Source: Nocardia miyunensis NBRC 108239 (GTDB lineage Bacteria; Actinomycetota; Actinomycetes; Mycobacteriales; Mycobacteriaceae). From it: 63,863 bases of DNA. The stretch covers positions 1-63,863 of the forward strand of contig NZ_BDBQ01000097.1 in the NCBI RefSeq assembly GCF_001613065.1, read 5' to 3'. Within the stretch, counting starts at the first letter, position 1. Each line of letters begins with the position of its first letter. Below the pieces are notes generated by a model. It worked only from the letters and a program-made list of their open reading frames with translations. It was not told the origin of the DNA and did no database searches. The translations under genes were made by a program, and so were the position numbers. Positions 8,580-17,200 of this stretch are shown here, one piece after another.

Positions 8580-8780
8580 GTCCCGCCGCGCGAGCAGCCA
8601 GGTCGGCAGCAGTGAGCGGTTGGTCCACATGTGCTCGAGCCCAGGCGAGCACAGGGGCCAGCGAGGCGTCTTTCGAGGTCGCGATCGGTCGTTCCACGAA
8701 CTGGCGCCGTCGCGGTGGGCGGCGAAGACCAGGCGGCGGCTGACCGCGTTGCCGCTGCCCATTCCGCGATCGCGGTGAAC
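8580..8780 (-). pseudogene. AraC/GlxA-type regulator relic
   Basis: Two minus-strand frames together give the linker and first HTH part of a GlxA/FtrA-like AraC regulator: NAVSRRLVFAAHRDG, then after a frameshift near 8697 ERPIATSKDASLAPVLAWAR and VDQPLTAADLAARA. The N-terminal DJ-1-like domain and the end of the HTH are missing. Confidence 0.6.
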
Positions 8781-8902
8781 GAGCGTGCGCCGGTCATGAT
8801 CAATGGCTGTGCCGTGCCCGCCCAGCAACACCGAAACATCGGTGTTGCGCGACATATCTCAGCAGTTCACGGCACCGGAGAGCGACTTTGCCTCAGCCCT
8901 GC

Positions 8903-8933
8903 TTGACCCTCCCGTGGGGGGAGAGTGCAGGGT
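8903..8933 (+). promoter_or_regulatory. MerR-type promoter (19-bp spacer with dyad)
   Basis: TTGACC (8903-8908) and CAGGGT (8928-8933) are separated by exactly 19 bp holding the dyad CTCCC-GTG-GGGGAG. An overlong spacer with a dyad inside is the hallmark of promoters activated by MerR proteins through DNA untwisting. It lies just upstream of the SnoaL/merR pair, so it is probably the target of that MerR. Confidence 0.6.
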
Positions 8934-8979
8934 CGTAGTTGACAGCGGTTCAACGCCAACAACGATCCAGGAGGATGTA

Positions 8980-9345
8980 ATGACCGCACAACTATCGCTG
9001 GATCCCGTGATCGCCTCGCATATCGCCGCGATCAACAGCTTCGACGTCGATGCCATCATGGACACCTTCGCCGATGATGCCCTCGTCAACGACTTTTCCC
9101 GGGAATTCTGGGGACCCGAGCACATCCGCGCTTTTGTGACCAAGGAGTTGGCGGGCGACCACGTCACGATGGCACCCGTCGAGGCGGTCGACAATGCTGG
9201 TATGTGGTGCGTGCGGTGCCGCTACGAGGGCGACTACGACAAAACGGGGCTACCTGACCCGCTGATCATGACCAACTACATCCGAGTCCGCGACGGCAAA
9301 ATCGTCACCTTGTTCATCATCAAAAACACTGCACCCCAGTACTGA
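8980..9345 (+). CDS. SnoaL-like / NTF2-fold small protein
   Basis: A 121-residue protein with a cone-shaped NTF2-like fold signature: HIAAINSFDVDAIMDTFADD at the start, FWGPEHIRAFVTKEL in the middle and a closing strand NYIRVRDGKIVTLFIIKN. Such proteins act as small isomerases, hydrolases or ligand-binding proteins; the reaction cannot be read here. AGGAGG lies just before the ATG. It sits 46 bp after the MerR-type promoter and 6 bp before the merR gene, so the two are co-transcribed. The SDR and LLM oxidoreductase genes downstream suggest a role in handling a small reactive or polyketide-like molecule. Confidence 0.8.
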   Translation: MTAQLSLDPVIASHIAAINSFDVDAIMDTFADDALVNDFSREFWGPEHIRAFVTKELAGDHVTMAPVEAVDNAGMWCVRCRYEGDYDKTGLPDPLIMTNYIRVRDGKIVTLFIIKNTAPQY

Positions 9346-9351
9346 CCCGTC

Positions 9352-10170
9352 ATGACTACAACCGTCAGCGTTGGACGCTTCGCCATCATGACCCACCTGA
9401 GTGTCAAAACGCTGCGACACTACCACCAGGTCGGACTGTTGGAACCGGCCGAGGTCGACCCGCACACCGGCTATCGGTATTACGCACTGGAACAGCTCCC
9501 GACCGCGCAGCTGATTCGGCGGCTGCGCGATCTGCGCATGCCGGTCGCCGGTGTCCGCGCTGTCCTCGTCGCAGGCAGCCCGGCCGCGCGCGACACCTTG
9601 ATCGCCGCCCACATCGATCACCTCGAGGCTGAACTAGCCAGCACGCAAGCCGCCGTGAACTCGCTGCGTGCCCTGCTCGAATGCGCGCCCGGACAACAGC
9701 ATCCGGTGTATCGGCGAGCCGAATCAAGTTTCCCGGTGCTGGCCATCACCGAGGACATCCGCAACCCCGCGGATATCGAAAGCTGGTGGCGCGACGCATT
9801 ACACGAACTGCGTACCGCGGCTGACGATCACGCCATGCAGGTCACCGGGCCCGCGGGTGGCCTTTACGACGAATGCCTCTTTCAGCACGAGCCTGGCGAA
9901 GCCATCGTCTACATACCTGCCACCACGCCACTCGAACTGGGCAGGATCAAACCGCTGGTTATACCCGCCGCCGAGGTCGCGGTAACCATGCACCGTGGAT
10001 CGCACGCCGACATCGACCTGGCCTATGCGCAATTGGGTTCCTACATCACCGAGTACGAACTAGCCGTGGGCTGGCAACTACGCGAGTACTACCACCGAGA
10101 CCACAGCCACACCACCGACTACACCCAATGGCGGACCGAAATCGCCTGGCCGATCATCGACACACCCTGA
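9352..10170 (+). CDS. MerR family regulator with GyrI-like effector domain (BmrR type)
   Basis: A 272-residue protein. The N-terminal MerR winged helix is plain: GRFAIMTHLSVKTLRHYHQV and a second wing ending in TGYRYY. A coiled linker (about 75-115) leads to a C-terminal GyrI/AraC-effector-like domain (about 120-270) that in BmrR binds hydrophobic drugs. There are no clustered metal-binding cysteines, so an organic ligand is likelier than a metal. It starts 6 bp after the SnoaL gene. Two MerR-type dyads, at 8903 and 10228, flank it and are its likely targets, giving autoregulation plus control of the SDR and LLM genes. Confidence 0.88.
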   Translation: MTTTVSVGRFAIMTHLSVKTLRHYHQVGLLEPAEVDPHTGYRYYALEQLPTAQLIRRLRDLRMPVAGVRAVLVAGSPAARDTLIAAHIDHLEAELASTQAAVNSLRALLECAPGQQHPVYRRAESSFPVLAITEDIRNPADIESWWRDALHELRTAADDHAMQVTGPAGGLYDECLFQHEPGEAIVYIPATTPLELGRIKPLVIPAAEVAVTMHRGSHADIDLAYAQLGSYITEYELAVGWQLREYYHRDHSHTTDYTQWRTEIAWPIIDTP

Positions 10171-10227
10171 CTTGAACACTCGGCACGCTGAGCATACGAG
10201 AATCCGGCAAGCATCGACCCCGGCTTG

Positions 10228-10244
10228 CCCCCTCGTCGAGGGGG
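10228..10244. promoter_or_regulatory. 17-bp palindrome, candidate MerR operator
   Basis: CCCCCTCG-T-CGAGGGGG is a perfect dyad. TTGCCC (10225-10230) just left of it could be a -35, placing the dyad in the promoter spacer as at 8903. It lies 25 bp before the SDR start. No clear -10 is visible. Confidence 0.5.
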
Positions 10245-10268
10245 AAGAACTCACAGATGGAGGACATC

Positions 10269-11057
10269 ATGTCTGTTGCCACCACCATGCTGCAGATTGA
10301 CCTCACGGGCAAACGAGCCCTAGTCACTGGGGGCACTCGAGGTATCGGCAAAGGCATCACCGATCGACTGCGTGCTGCTGGCGCGACCGTTGTCGTCGCC
10401 GCACGCAGCGTCCCCCGCACGCCATCGCCAGAGGTGATCACCGCCGACATCGCCACCGCCGACGGGTCGGCAACCATCGCCGAACACACCCTGGCCATAC
10501 TCGGCGGCGTGGACATCGTCGTGCACAACGTCGGCGGTTCCCAGGTAAGCCGCGGAAGCGTCACAAACCTGACCGACGACGACTGGGATCAAGCCTTCCA
10601 GATCAACCTATTCGGAGCCGTACGACTCGATCGAGCGCTCATCCCCTCGATGATCACCGGCCAAAGCGGCGTCATCATCCACATCACCTCGGTGCAACGC
10701 CGCCTGCCGATGCCGGGTACCGCACCCTACGCCGCCGCCAAGGCCGCCCTGGCCAATTACAGCAAAGCGCTGTCAGATGAATTGGCGCCCAACGGTATCC
10801 GTGTCAACAGTGTCTCCCCCGGATTCATCGAGACCGAAGCTGCCGCAGCATTCGTAAGCCAGCACGCCGAGAAACTACAGATCAGCATGGATGCCGCACG
10901 CGCACAGGTCATCAAATCCATCGGTGGCATCCCCCTTGGCAGAGCCGGAGATCCCACGGATGTCGGAGACCTCGTCGCTTTCCTGGCATCCGACCACGCC
11001 CGCTACCTGACTGGAGCCGAATTCCTCATAGACGGCGGCAGCACCCGCACCGTCTAA
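10269..11057 (+). CDS. Short-chain dehydrogenase/reductase (SDR)
   Basis: About 262 residues from ATG 10269. I chose this over the ATG at 10257 because the GGAGG of that upstream region forms its ribosome site at the right distance. It is a classical SDR: TGGTRGIGKG nucleotide loop near residue 20, HNVGG, catalytic YAAAK, and a C-terminal FLIDGGSTRTV as in FabG-like reductases. It would reduce a ketone or oxidise an alcohol with NAD(P)H. It follows the MerR gene behind a palindrome, and the LLM oxidoreductase lies 109 bp downstream, so both probably answer to the MerR ligand. Confidence 0.87.
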   Translation: MSVATTMLQIDLTGKRALVTGGTRGIGKGITDRLRAAGATVVVAARSVPRTPSPEVITADIATADGSATIAEHTLAILGGVDIVVHNVGGSQVSRGSVTNLTDDDWDQAFQINLFGAVRLDRALIPSMITGQSGVIIHITSVQRRLPMPGTAPYAAAKAALANYSKALSDELAPNGIRVNSVSPGFIETEAAAAFVSQHAEKLQISMDAARAQVIKSIGGIPLGRAGDPTDVGDLVAFLASDHARYLTGAEFLIDGGSTRTV

Positions 11058-11166
11058 ACCATAACAACCGGCTGACCGGCACAAGGCCAGCACGTGTGGA
11101 TGACGCCTGTCTCACCCGTCATACCTCCGCGCGCAAACGACGCAATCACCCGAAGGAGACACCACC

Positions 11167-12021
11167 GTGTACAAGCAGCTCGGAACCTACGGTGCATGGC
11201 TGAATCCCGCCCTCGGCAATGCCCCGCGGGTCGAATACGCGCCTGAACTAGAAGAACTCGGCTACGACACCATCTGGGTCGGCATCGGCGCCGACCCCGT
11301 CGGCGACATGAACCTACTGGAGCAGATGATTGAAGCCACCCGCACCGCGATCATCGCCAGCGCCATCATCAACATGTGGCAAGACGACGCTCACAGCATC
11401 GCCCACCACTACCACCGCATCGTCGACCACCACGGGCCACGCCTGCTGCTCGGCATCGGCCTGGGCCACCCCGAAAGCCGCGACAGCTACCAAAAGCCCT
11501 ACGAGCGCATGGTCCACTACGTCGACACACTGCTCGAAGACCGCGTACCTGCCGAGGCCATCGTGATTGGGGCACTCGGGACCAAGACGCTGAAGCTCGC
11601 CGGCGAGCGAACCCGGGGAGCACACCCATACCTCACTGTGCCAGAACACACTCGGTACGCCCGTGAGCTCATGGCCCCAACGCATTTCTGGCACCCGAAC
11701 ACAAGGTGGTGCTCACCGAAGACGTCGAAGAGGCCCGCAGGATCGGCCGCCCTGCGGTGCAATAACCCCTACCTCGGCCTGCGCAACTACACCAGCAACC
11801 TGATCCGCCATGGATTCACCGAAGCCGACGTCGCCGGTTCCGGCAGCGATGCACTCATCGACGCTCTGGTCGCCCACGGATCCCCGGAAGCGATCTACCA
11901 ACGCGTCAACGAACACTTGGCCGCCGGTGCCAACCACGTAGGAATCCAGACCTTCAGCAGCGAGCCCGGAGCGTCACCGATGGACGCTTTCCGCACCCTC
12001 GCCCAACACCGACCCGCCTAG
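11167..12021 (+). CDS. LLM class F420-dependent oxidoreductase (locally frameshifted)
   Basis: A 284-residue luciferase-like protein from GTG 11167 (GGAGACACC upstream). ELEELGYDTIWVG and LLLGIGLGHPE fit the TIGR03620-type F420 oxidoreductases of actinomycetes. About 29 codons in the middle (roughly 11678-11765) read nonsense in this frame, with Trp and Cys where the family has none. In the neighbouring frame the same bases give FLAPEHKVVLTEDVEEARRI, the expected family sequence. A lost base near 11675 and a gained base near 11768 would explain this. The protein stays open but with a scrambled patch, so it may be impaired, or these may be sequence errors. Confidence 0.78.
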   Translation: MYKQLGTYGAWLNPALGNAPRVEYAPELEELGYDTIWVGIGADPVGDMNLLEQMIEATRTAIIASAIINMWQDDAHSIAHHYHRIVDHHGPRLLLGIGLGHPESRDSYQKPYERMVHYVDTLLEDRVPAEAIVIGALGTKTLKLAGERTRGAHPYLTVPEHTRYARELMAPTHFWHPNTRWCSPKTSKRPAGSAALRCNNPYLGLRNYTSNLIRHGFTEADVAGSGSDALIDALVAHGSPEAIYQRVNEHLAAGANHVGIQTFSSEPGASPMDAFRTLAQHRPA

Positions 12022-12151
12022 CCGAAACGTCCGCTTCTGCGCCATAGCGAGTGTTTTCCGATGGTCACAACCGGGATATCTGTCGAGTGGGTGTTTCAGC
12101 GCCGCCGATCATGAAGGTGCGCGAGGAGCACCGATAACCCGCGAACCGCCA

Positions 12152-12258
12152 AAACCAAAGGTCACGCCTTCGATGTTGCCATCCGCGTGGCGACCGGCTT
12201 GATCCGGAGCGTCGGCCCTTCGGCCGTCGGGTGGTTCGGATTGATTAGCGTTAGGACC
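12152..12258 (-). repeat. Dispersed 107-bp repeat, copy B
   Basis: Partner of 8180-8286. On the minus strand it reads LINPNHPTAEGPTLRIKPV and stops after SKA, like copy A. The flanks differ. The rest of 12022-12374 holds no gene I can support. Confidence 0.6.
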
Positions 12259-12374
12259 ACCAGAACGGCAGGTCAGGACTGGTATTGTATCGGTCCTGAC
12301 CTGTTGTATTTGGCCCAGCCCCACGGAATCCCCACGTTTTGGGTTCATGTTTCGTTTCGGCCGGGGAATCGACA

Positions 12375-13212
12375 TCGACCGACGCAGCCTGTGGTGGCGG
12401 TGTCTTCCCGAACGGCCCCTGGCAGGCGCTGCTGGCGTTGCAGATCGTGGTGTTCGCCTATGTCGGCGGGGAATTGGTCGGTGTGACCGCGGGCGAGGCG
12501 CGCGAACCCCGCAAGACGCTGCGCAAGGCGATCAACACGCTGCCGCTGCGGATCGGTCTGTTCTACGTCGGCGCGCTGTGGCGCGCTGGTGATCATCATG
12601 TCGGTGCTGAGCTGGACCAACTTCCGTTCCGGCGCAAGCCCGTTCGTCGAGGTCTTCGAGAAGGTCGGCATCCCGGGCGCCGCCGACCTGATCAATTTCG
12701 TGTTGCTGACCGCGGCGCTGTCCTCGTGCAACTCGGGTATCTACTCCACCGGCCGCATGCTGCGCAGCCTCGCGCAACACGGTGAGGCGCCGCGCGGGCT
12801 GGGCGCACTGAGCAGCCGGCAGGTGCCGTACACGGGCATCATCGCCTCCGCGGCGGCGATGGTGATCGGCGTGATCGTCAACGTGATCTCGCCGAAGCAG
12901 GCGTTCGCCTACATCACCTCGGTCAGCACCATCGGCATCATCGTGGTGTGGGGCGTGATCCTGTTGTGCCACATGGTGTATCGCGCGCGCGTCCGGCGCG
13001 GGGAACTCCCGGCCTCGGACTACCGTCTGCCCGGTGCGCCGGTCAGCACCGTCCTGGCCCTGGCCTTCCTGGGCCTGGTCGTGGTGCTGCTGTTCTTCAC
13101 CGACAGCGGTCGCACGGCGATCATCGTCGGCGTGGTGTGGACCGTGCTGGTCTGCGCCGGATATCCGGTGGTGAACACCCTGGTCCGGCGGCGGGAATCG
13201 CTGCACGCCTGA
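12375..13212 (+). pseudogene. Amino acid permease (APC superfamily) relic
   Basis: The C-terminal half of an AnsP/GabP-like amino acid permease. ALLALQIVVFAYVGGELVGV, in one frame to about 12580, continues after a frameshift as MSVLSWTNFRSGASPFVEVF and several membrane spans to a natural C-terminus at 13212. The frameshift lies in GCGCTGTGGCGCGCTG, which looks like a short tandem duplication. The first half of the gene is missing, and unrelated sequence abuts near 12375. Confidence 0.75.
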
Positions 13213-13450
13213 GTATTTCGGATCGGGGCCCGCGGCAACCGTTAAGCGCGCGACGGAAGGGGGCCGCAGGGTCGGGAAGTTTCCGCCGTCTATCCGAACC
13301 TTCGGTGAAACTACGCCGCCACTCGCGCCACACCGCCCCAGGCACATACGGCGGTTGGGGGCGTAGCAGCCAGGCCAGGCCCGGCTTCGGCTCCCCTGGC
13401 CTGCTTCGCCAAGCCAGAACGCCTGGCCCGCGCTGATCCCGTACATCCGC

Positions 13451-13828
13451 ATGGCCTTGAGTTGGCGAGCGCAGCTGCAGCCCGGCGAAACCGTCCTCGT
13501 GCTCGGAGCCGGTGGCGCGGTGGGATCGGTCGCGGTGCAAGCGGCCAAGGTACAAGGCGCCGGCCGCGTCATCGCCGCCGACCGCGACCCCGACCGCCTG
13601 CAACGCCTGCGCGAGCGAGGCGCCGATGCCACAGTCGTCCTCGACGACAGCACCGATCTGCCCACAGCATTCCAGCACGCAGCCGGCGAGTCCGGGGTGA
13701 ACGTGATCATCGACCCACTCTGGGGCGAACCCGCCCTCGCGGCCATGCGCGCCGCCGCACCCGATGCTCGGCACATCGAGATCGGGAACTCCGCAGCCGC
13801 CACCATCACCCTGCCGGCACCGCCGTAG
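13451..13828 (+). pseudogene. Medium-chain (zinc-type) dehydrogenase fragment
   Basis: Only the nucleotide-binding half of an MDR/quinone-reductase protein remains: QPGETVLVLGAGGAVGSVAV, then RERGADATVVLD and VNVIIDPLWGEPA. The N-terminal GroES-like domain and the C-terminus are absent. 13213-13450 upstream holds nothing I recognise. Confidence 0.65.
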
Positions 13829-14529
13829 ACCGGTACTCGGCCTGCTCGCGGTGGGACAGCGAGGACTCTGCGCGGCCCCCGAAACACCTTGCGGGCTTGC
13901 GATCGGATTCCGCTCCGTTCCGCGCGGAGTTCCTCGCCCGCAAGCTACGGCCATAGATGTGTTTGTTCACCCGCCGATCGGCTGACGCGTGCAGAAAAGG
14001 GGCAACAGGTGGAGGCGGCAGTACTCGACGGGTCCGATGGGGCTGCGTGGCGGTTGCTGGAGCAGATCCTGGCCCGCTACGGATCACTGGAGGCGTTCTG
14101 TACCCGGCTGCGCCGTGACGCCGTGACCTCGACGACCCACGATCGAACTACCACCCCTGCCCGAGGTACGCCCGAATCCCCGACGATGGGCATGACCCGG
14201 TTACCGGAGATACGGCTCCGATCACCTGCGTCGCCGAAAAACCCGGCAGGCTGCACGTGTCGTGCTTTGCGCGTACCACAGCCCGCGAGACAGCAGCCCT
14301 CACCCAGGGCTACGACACCTGTCGTGACCGAACCGGAAATAACACCGATCGGCCCGTTCCGGGCGATCCGGGCGTTGCGCGAGTGGCTCCGGGCGTGTTT
14401 CATCACGATTTCCATATGATTGCCACAAGGTTGCTGATGTTCGGTGATTGTGGTGCGAGTATCAGTCGGTCACGCGAGTTCGTCCCAGTCGGAATCCAAC
14501 GAATCCACTCTTTCGGAAGGGAGCTCAAA
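13829..14529. other. 700 bp without a clear gene
   Basis: A coding-like patch at about 14010-14125 on the plus strand reads EAAVLDGSDGAAWRLLEQIL followed by a helical segment with good third-position G/C, but it has no start or end I can define and no family I know. The last 100 bp are more AT-rich and must hold the promoter of the coiled-coil gene. Nothing else is recognised. Confidence 0.35.
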
Positions 14530-15060
14530 ATGGCAGTGCAGCAGGATACGAGCACGGAGAGCCGGTCCAACTCGTCGCAGGGCCAGCGTGGGGATGTGGC
14601 CGATGTGCGCGGGGAGATCGAGATGCTGCGGATGCGCATGGACGAAGCCCGGCAGGAGGCCCAGAGCACACGCCAGTACGCGATGCAAGCCTCCGGGCTT
14701 GCCCGCCAGGCCCAGGCCCAGGCCAGGCAGGTACAGAATCAGGCCCAGACCGCGCAGCAGAACGCCAGCCAGGCCAATCAGCAGGCGCAGCAGGCTCGCC
14801 AGGCCGCGGTGCAGGCGTCGAATCAGGCCCAGCAGGCCCAAGCCGAAGCCGACCGTGCCGTGGCCCAGGCCCAGCAGGCCCAGAGCGAAGCCACCCAGTG
14901 CCAGCAACGCGCGTCCTCGGCGGCCGATCAGGCTGATCAGGCCACCCAGCTCGCCCAGCAGGCCGAGGACCAAGGCACCCGCGCCCAGGACCGGGCCGGG
15001 CAGTGGGAGATGGCCCTGCACCAGATCCGCCAGCAGGCCCGCCACCTGCAGGGAAACTGA
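14530..15060 (+). CDS. Gln/Ala-rich coiled-coil protein
   Basis: A 176-residue protein, almost entirely one long amphipathic helix. After a polar head (1-25) and an acidic segment, residues about 45-165 consist of repeated QAQQAQ-type units (for example ASQANQQAQQARQAAVQASN), giving alanine at core positions and glutamine outside. A single Cys sits near residue 132, in SEATQCQQRA. No signal peptide or membrane span is present. CGGAAGGGAGCTC precedes the ATG. It resembles no named family I can assign; long Ala/Gln coiled coils form filaments, tethers or coats. The DUF3467-like gene and a small basic peptide follow in the same direction. Confidence 0.7.
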   Translation: MAVQQDTSTESRSNSSQGQRGDVADVRGEIEMLRMRMDEARQEAQSTRQYAMQASGLARQAQAQARQVQNQAQTAQQNASQANQQAQQARQAAVQASNQAQQAQAEADRAVAQAQQAQSEATQCQQRASSAADQADQATQLAQQAEDQGTRAQDRAGQWEMALHQIRQQARHLQGN

Positions 15061-15195
15061 CCGCAGGGCCTGCGGGCACACACTGTCTGTATCTGTAAGG
15101 GAAGGTGCCGGCGCGGCGGGCGTACAGGGAAACCGGTACGGCCGCCGCCCCGCACGGCCTGTGCGGGACAACAGGGAAACGGAGGGTGCACGGTC

Positions 15196-15522
15196 GTGAG
15201 CGATGACCCGACCCCGCCCGGTCCGCACGACGGTGATATCGATGTCGAGGTGATCGTGCCGGACACCCTGAGTGCGGGGGTGTACGCCAACGGGTTCACC
15301 TGCTGGTACAACCGCACCGACTTCACCGTGGATTTCCTGGTCTACCTGCCCGCCGAACCCGCCGGAGCCGGACAACACGGACCGGTGATGCGGCAACCCG
15401 TGCTCCTCACCGCACGAGTGAAGTTCCCACCCTCGTTGATATTCCGGTTGATGCGCACTCTCGATCAAGCCATGAACAGCTACGAGCACCAGTTCGGGCA
15501 CATCACCTCCCTGGGCGATTGA
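15196..15522 (+). CDS. DUF3467-like protein
   Basis: About 108 residues from GTG 15196 with GGAGGGTGCACG upstream. It has the DUF3467 layout: an early YANGFTCWYNRTDFTVDFLV strand pair, a middle strand LTARVKFPP, and a closing helix FRLMRTLDQAMNSYEHQFG that matches the family's 'helix then YExQFG' ending. The function of DUF3467 is unknown. It lies 135 bp after the coiled-coil gene and 37 bp before a 50-codon gene, so the three probably form one transcript. Confidence 0.65.
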   Translation: MSDDPTPPGPHDGDIDVEVIVPDTLSAGVYANGFTCWYNRTDFTVDFLVYLPAEPAGAGQHGPVMRQPVLLTARVKFPPSLIFRLMRTLDQAMNSYEHQFGHITSLGD

Positions 15523-15559
15523 ACCCACCCAGGCTACGGACCCACGAGGAGAAATCGTG

Positions 15560-15712
15560 ATGACCACCGCTACCGGGCCGATCACCCTGATCACAAGCCC
15601 CCGCGACCTCACCATCGTGCCCGACCCGAAGGTGCACCGCCAACCGACGATCATCGGCGGCCGCCACTACCGGCCCACCCCCATCACCCGACACCCGCGA
15701 CCCACCACCTGA
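15560..15712 (+). CDS. 50-residue basic small protein
   Basis: Too short for most gene callers. ATG 15560 (or the in-frame-offset GTG just before it) has GAGGAGA at proper distance, and the frame runs 50 codons: MTTATGPITLITSPRDLTIV, then a segment with GGRHYRPTPI and a Pro/Arg/His-rich end. There are no cysteines and no signal peptide. It resembles the short trailing peptides of structural assemblies more than an enzyme. Support comes from the ribosome site and its place at the end of the coiled-coil/DUF3467 run. Confidence 0.5.
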   Translation: MTTATGPITLITSPRDLTIVPDPKVHRQPTIIGGRHYRPTPITRHPRPTT

Positions 15713-16335
15713 AAAGCGGTCACGACACGCGGGTGTACCCCAAACCGACACCGGCCGAGGGGGGCTGCTGCACGATCGGGTGACTCTCGCATACGACGTC
15801 GACCAGGGTGCCGCGGATTTACTATGTAGCCGGTCCCTCACCGAAACCCGATCATGCGGAAGGCGAACAGCCCGCCGACGACGTCTGGATGATTTATGGC
15901 GAATAGATGGCAAATGGCCGCCGATCACCCGGCACGGTCCGAACTATGACCTGCGGCGCTTTTGCGTACTAGCGCGCTTCCGCATCTGTTACGGGTGCTT
16001 CGCGGCGGTGTCGCGGGCCGCCGTGGCCCAGTGCCCGCTGCAGTTCCTCGGCGGTTGGTAACTTGACTGCGTCGGCTGGAACCCATTGGCGTACAGTGAC
16101 TTCCCTGTGCCCGTTCCGGGCGCGCAGCGTCAGTTCGATCACTGGTGGACGGTCGTTATTCGGGTGTTGCAGTATTCATTCCGATGTCGCCGGAGGCGAG
16201 GCTGGCGACGCGCGATCGGCACTGCCATGATTCGCGTGTGCAAGTACGAAGCAGACGACCGGATCGGATTACCGATCGATTAGTAGCGCCGGGCGGTTGC
16301 CGGAAGCGGGAACCGAGCGTTGCGGAGCGGTCGGC
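15713..16335. other. 620 bp without a gene
   Basis: No frame looks like protein. The region holds the first copy of the 38-bp repeat (16140-16177) and the leader of the zinc-ribbon gene. Confidence 0.4.
16140..16177 (+). repeat. 38-bp direct repeat, left copy
   Basis: Starts CACTGGTGGACGGTCGTTAT and ends TTGCAGTATTC. It matches 16671-16708 at 34 of 38 positions. The pair brackets the zinc-ribbon gene, 531 bp apart. Confidence 0.75.
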
Positions 16336-16548
16336 GTGACCGAACGGCGCTGCACCCACTGCGGCGGTACTGATCTCGCGCGGGGACTGTTCATGACCGG
16401 GGGCGGTATTGGTATCGACTGGGTCCCGACCCCGAACGCGGGCTCATTCGTCGCCAAGCTCAAAGCCGCGTTGGGGCCTCATTTCCGGGTTGATTCGTAC
16501 CGCTGCCGAACCTGCTCGCACCTGGACCTGTTTGTTCCCGACGCCTGA
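16336..16548 (+). CDS. Small zinc-ribbon protein
   Basis: 70 residues from GTG 16336 (GGAG nearby; an upstream ATG at 16297 is possible). Two CxxC knuckles, CTHCGG at the start and CRTCSH near the end, make a treble-clef or zinc-ribbon fold. Between them lies TGGGIGIDWVPTPNAGSF followed by a basic helix. Such small ribbons act in nucleic-acid or protein binding; none is diagnosed here. It stands alone between two direct repeats, with no clear operon partner. Confidence 0.6.
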   Translation: MTERRCTHCGGTDLARGLFMTGGGIGIDWVPTPNAGSFVAKLKAALGPHFRVDSYRCRTCSHLDLFVPDA

Positions 16549-16670
16549 TAGCGCCCCTCCAGCGCGTATCCAGAACTGCTGCGCGCAATCGACCGCGTGA
16601 ACCCGCCTAGGCCGCGGCAGCGGCACGCCAAAGTTGAAATACATTGCGTAAGAGGTGATTCTGCCTATTT

Positions 16671-16708
16671 CACTGGTGGACAATCGTTAGTCGGGTGCTG
16701 CAGTATTC
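16671..16708 (+). repeat. 38-bp direct repeat, right copy
   Basis: Starts CACTGGTGGACAATCGTTAG and ends CTGCAGTATTC. See the left copy at 16140. Confidence 0.75.
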
Positions 16709-17200
16709 GAGCGTGGGCGCAAACACCGCTGGGTGGTTGGGCTTGGGCCGCGCGGGTGGGCCTGGATACGCCGCAAAGGCGAGACGTGGGGCTTCTGGCG
16801 GAACGGGCAACCGGGGTATGAAGCTGCTCGACCCGCGGGTATGTCCGGTTGACACGCTTGCTACGGCGACGCTGCCCAGCCCGTCGTCCGCGTTACGCTT
16901 GCCGGTCGACAGTGCTGTATGGACCCGTGGTCGCGATATCCGCTCATAGAACAGGATCACGCTATGCGACGTCCGCTCTCCATCACTGCGGCCGGTACTG
17001 CGGCGACGTGTATGTCCGTTGACATATCGGCGGTGTCGTGAATTGCGATCAACCGAATGACCGCGCCCAGGGTGAACACGACCGCTGATGACACGGTGGC
17101 TTGCCCGGGATTGGACAACTCGTCAGGGTCGATGCCGAGGTCCGCGAAGTTCCTGCTAGCGGGAATGCGCGCAGGCGGCGCGCTCAGAGAAACTGAAGTC
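16709..17200. other. 490 bp without a gene
   Basis: No supported gene. It must contain the promoter of the two-component pair, but I see no confident -35/-10. Confidence 0.4.

Noticed and set aside
14470..15654. 394-codon minus-strand frame rich in Leu/Gly opposite the coiled-coil operon
   Set aside because: Its repeats are only the complement of the Gln/Ala repeats; the plus strand has ribosome sites and a known-family match downstream.
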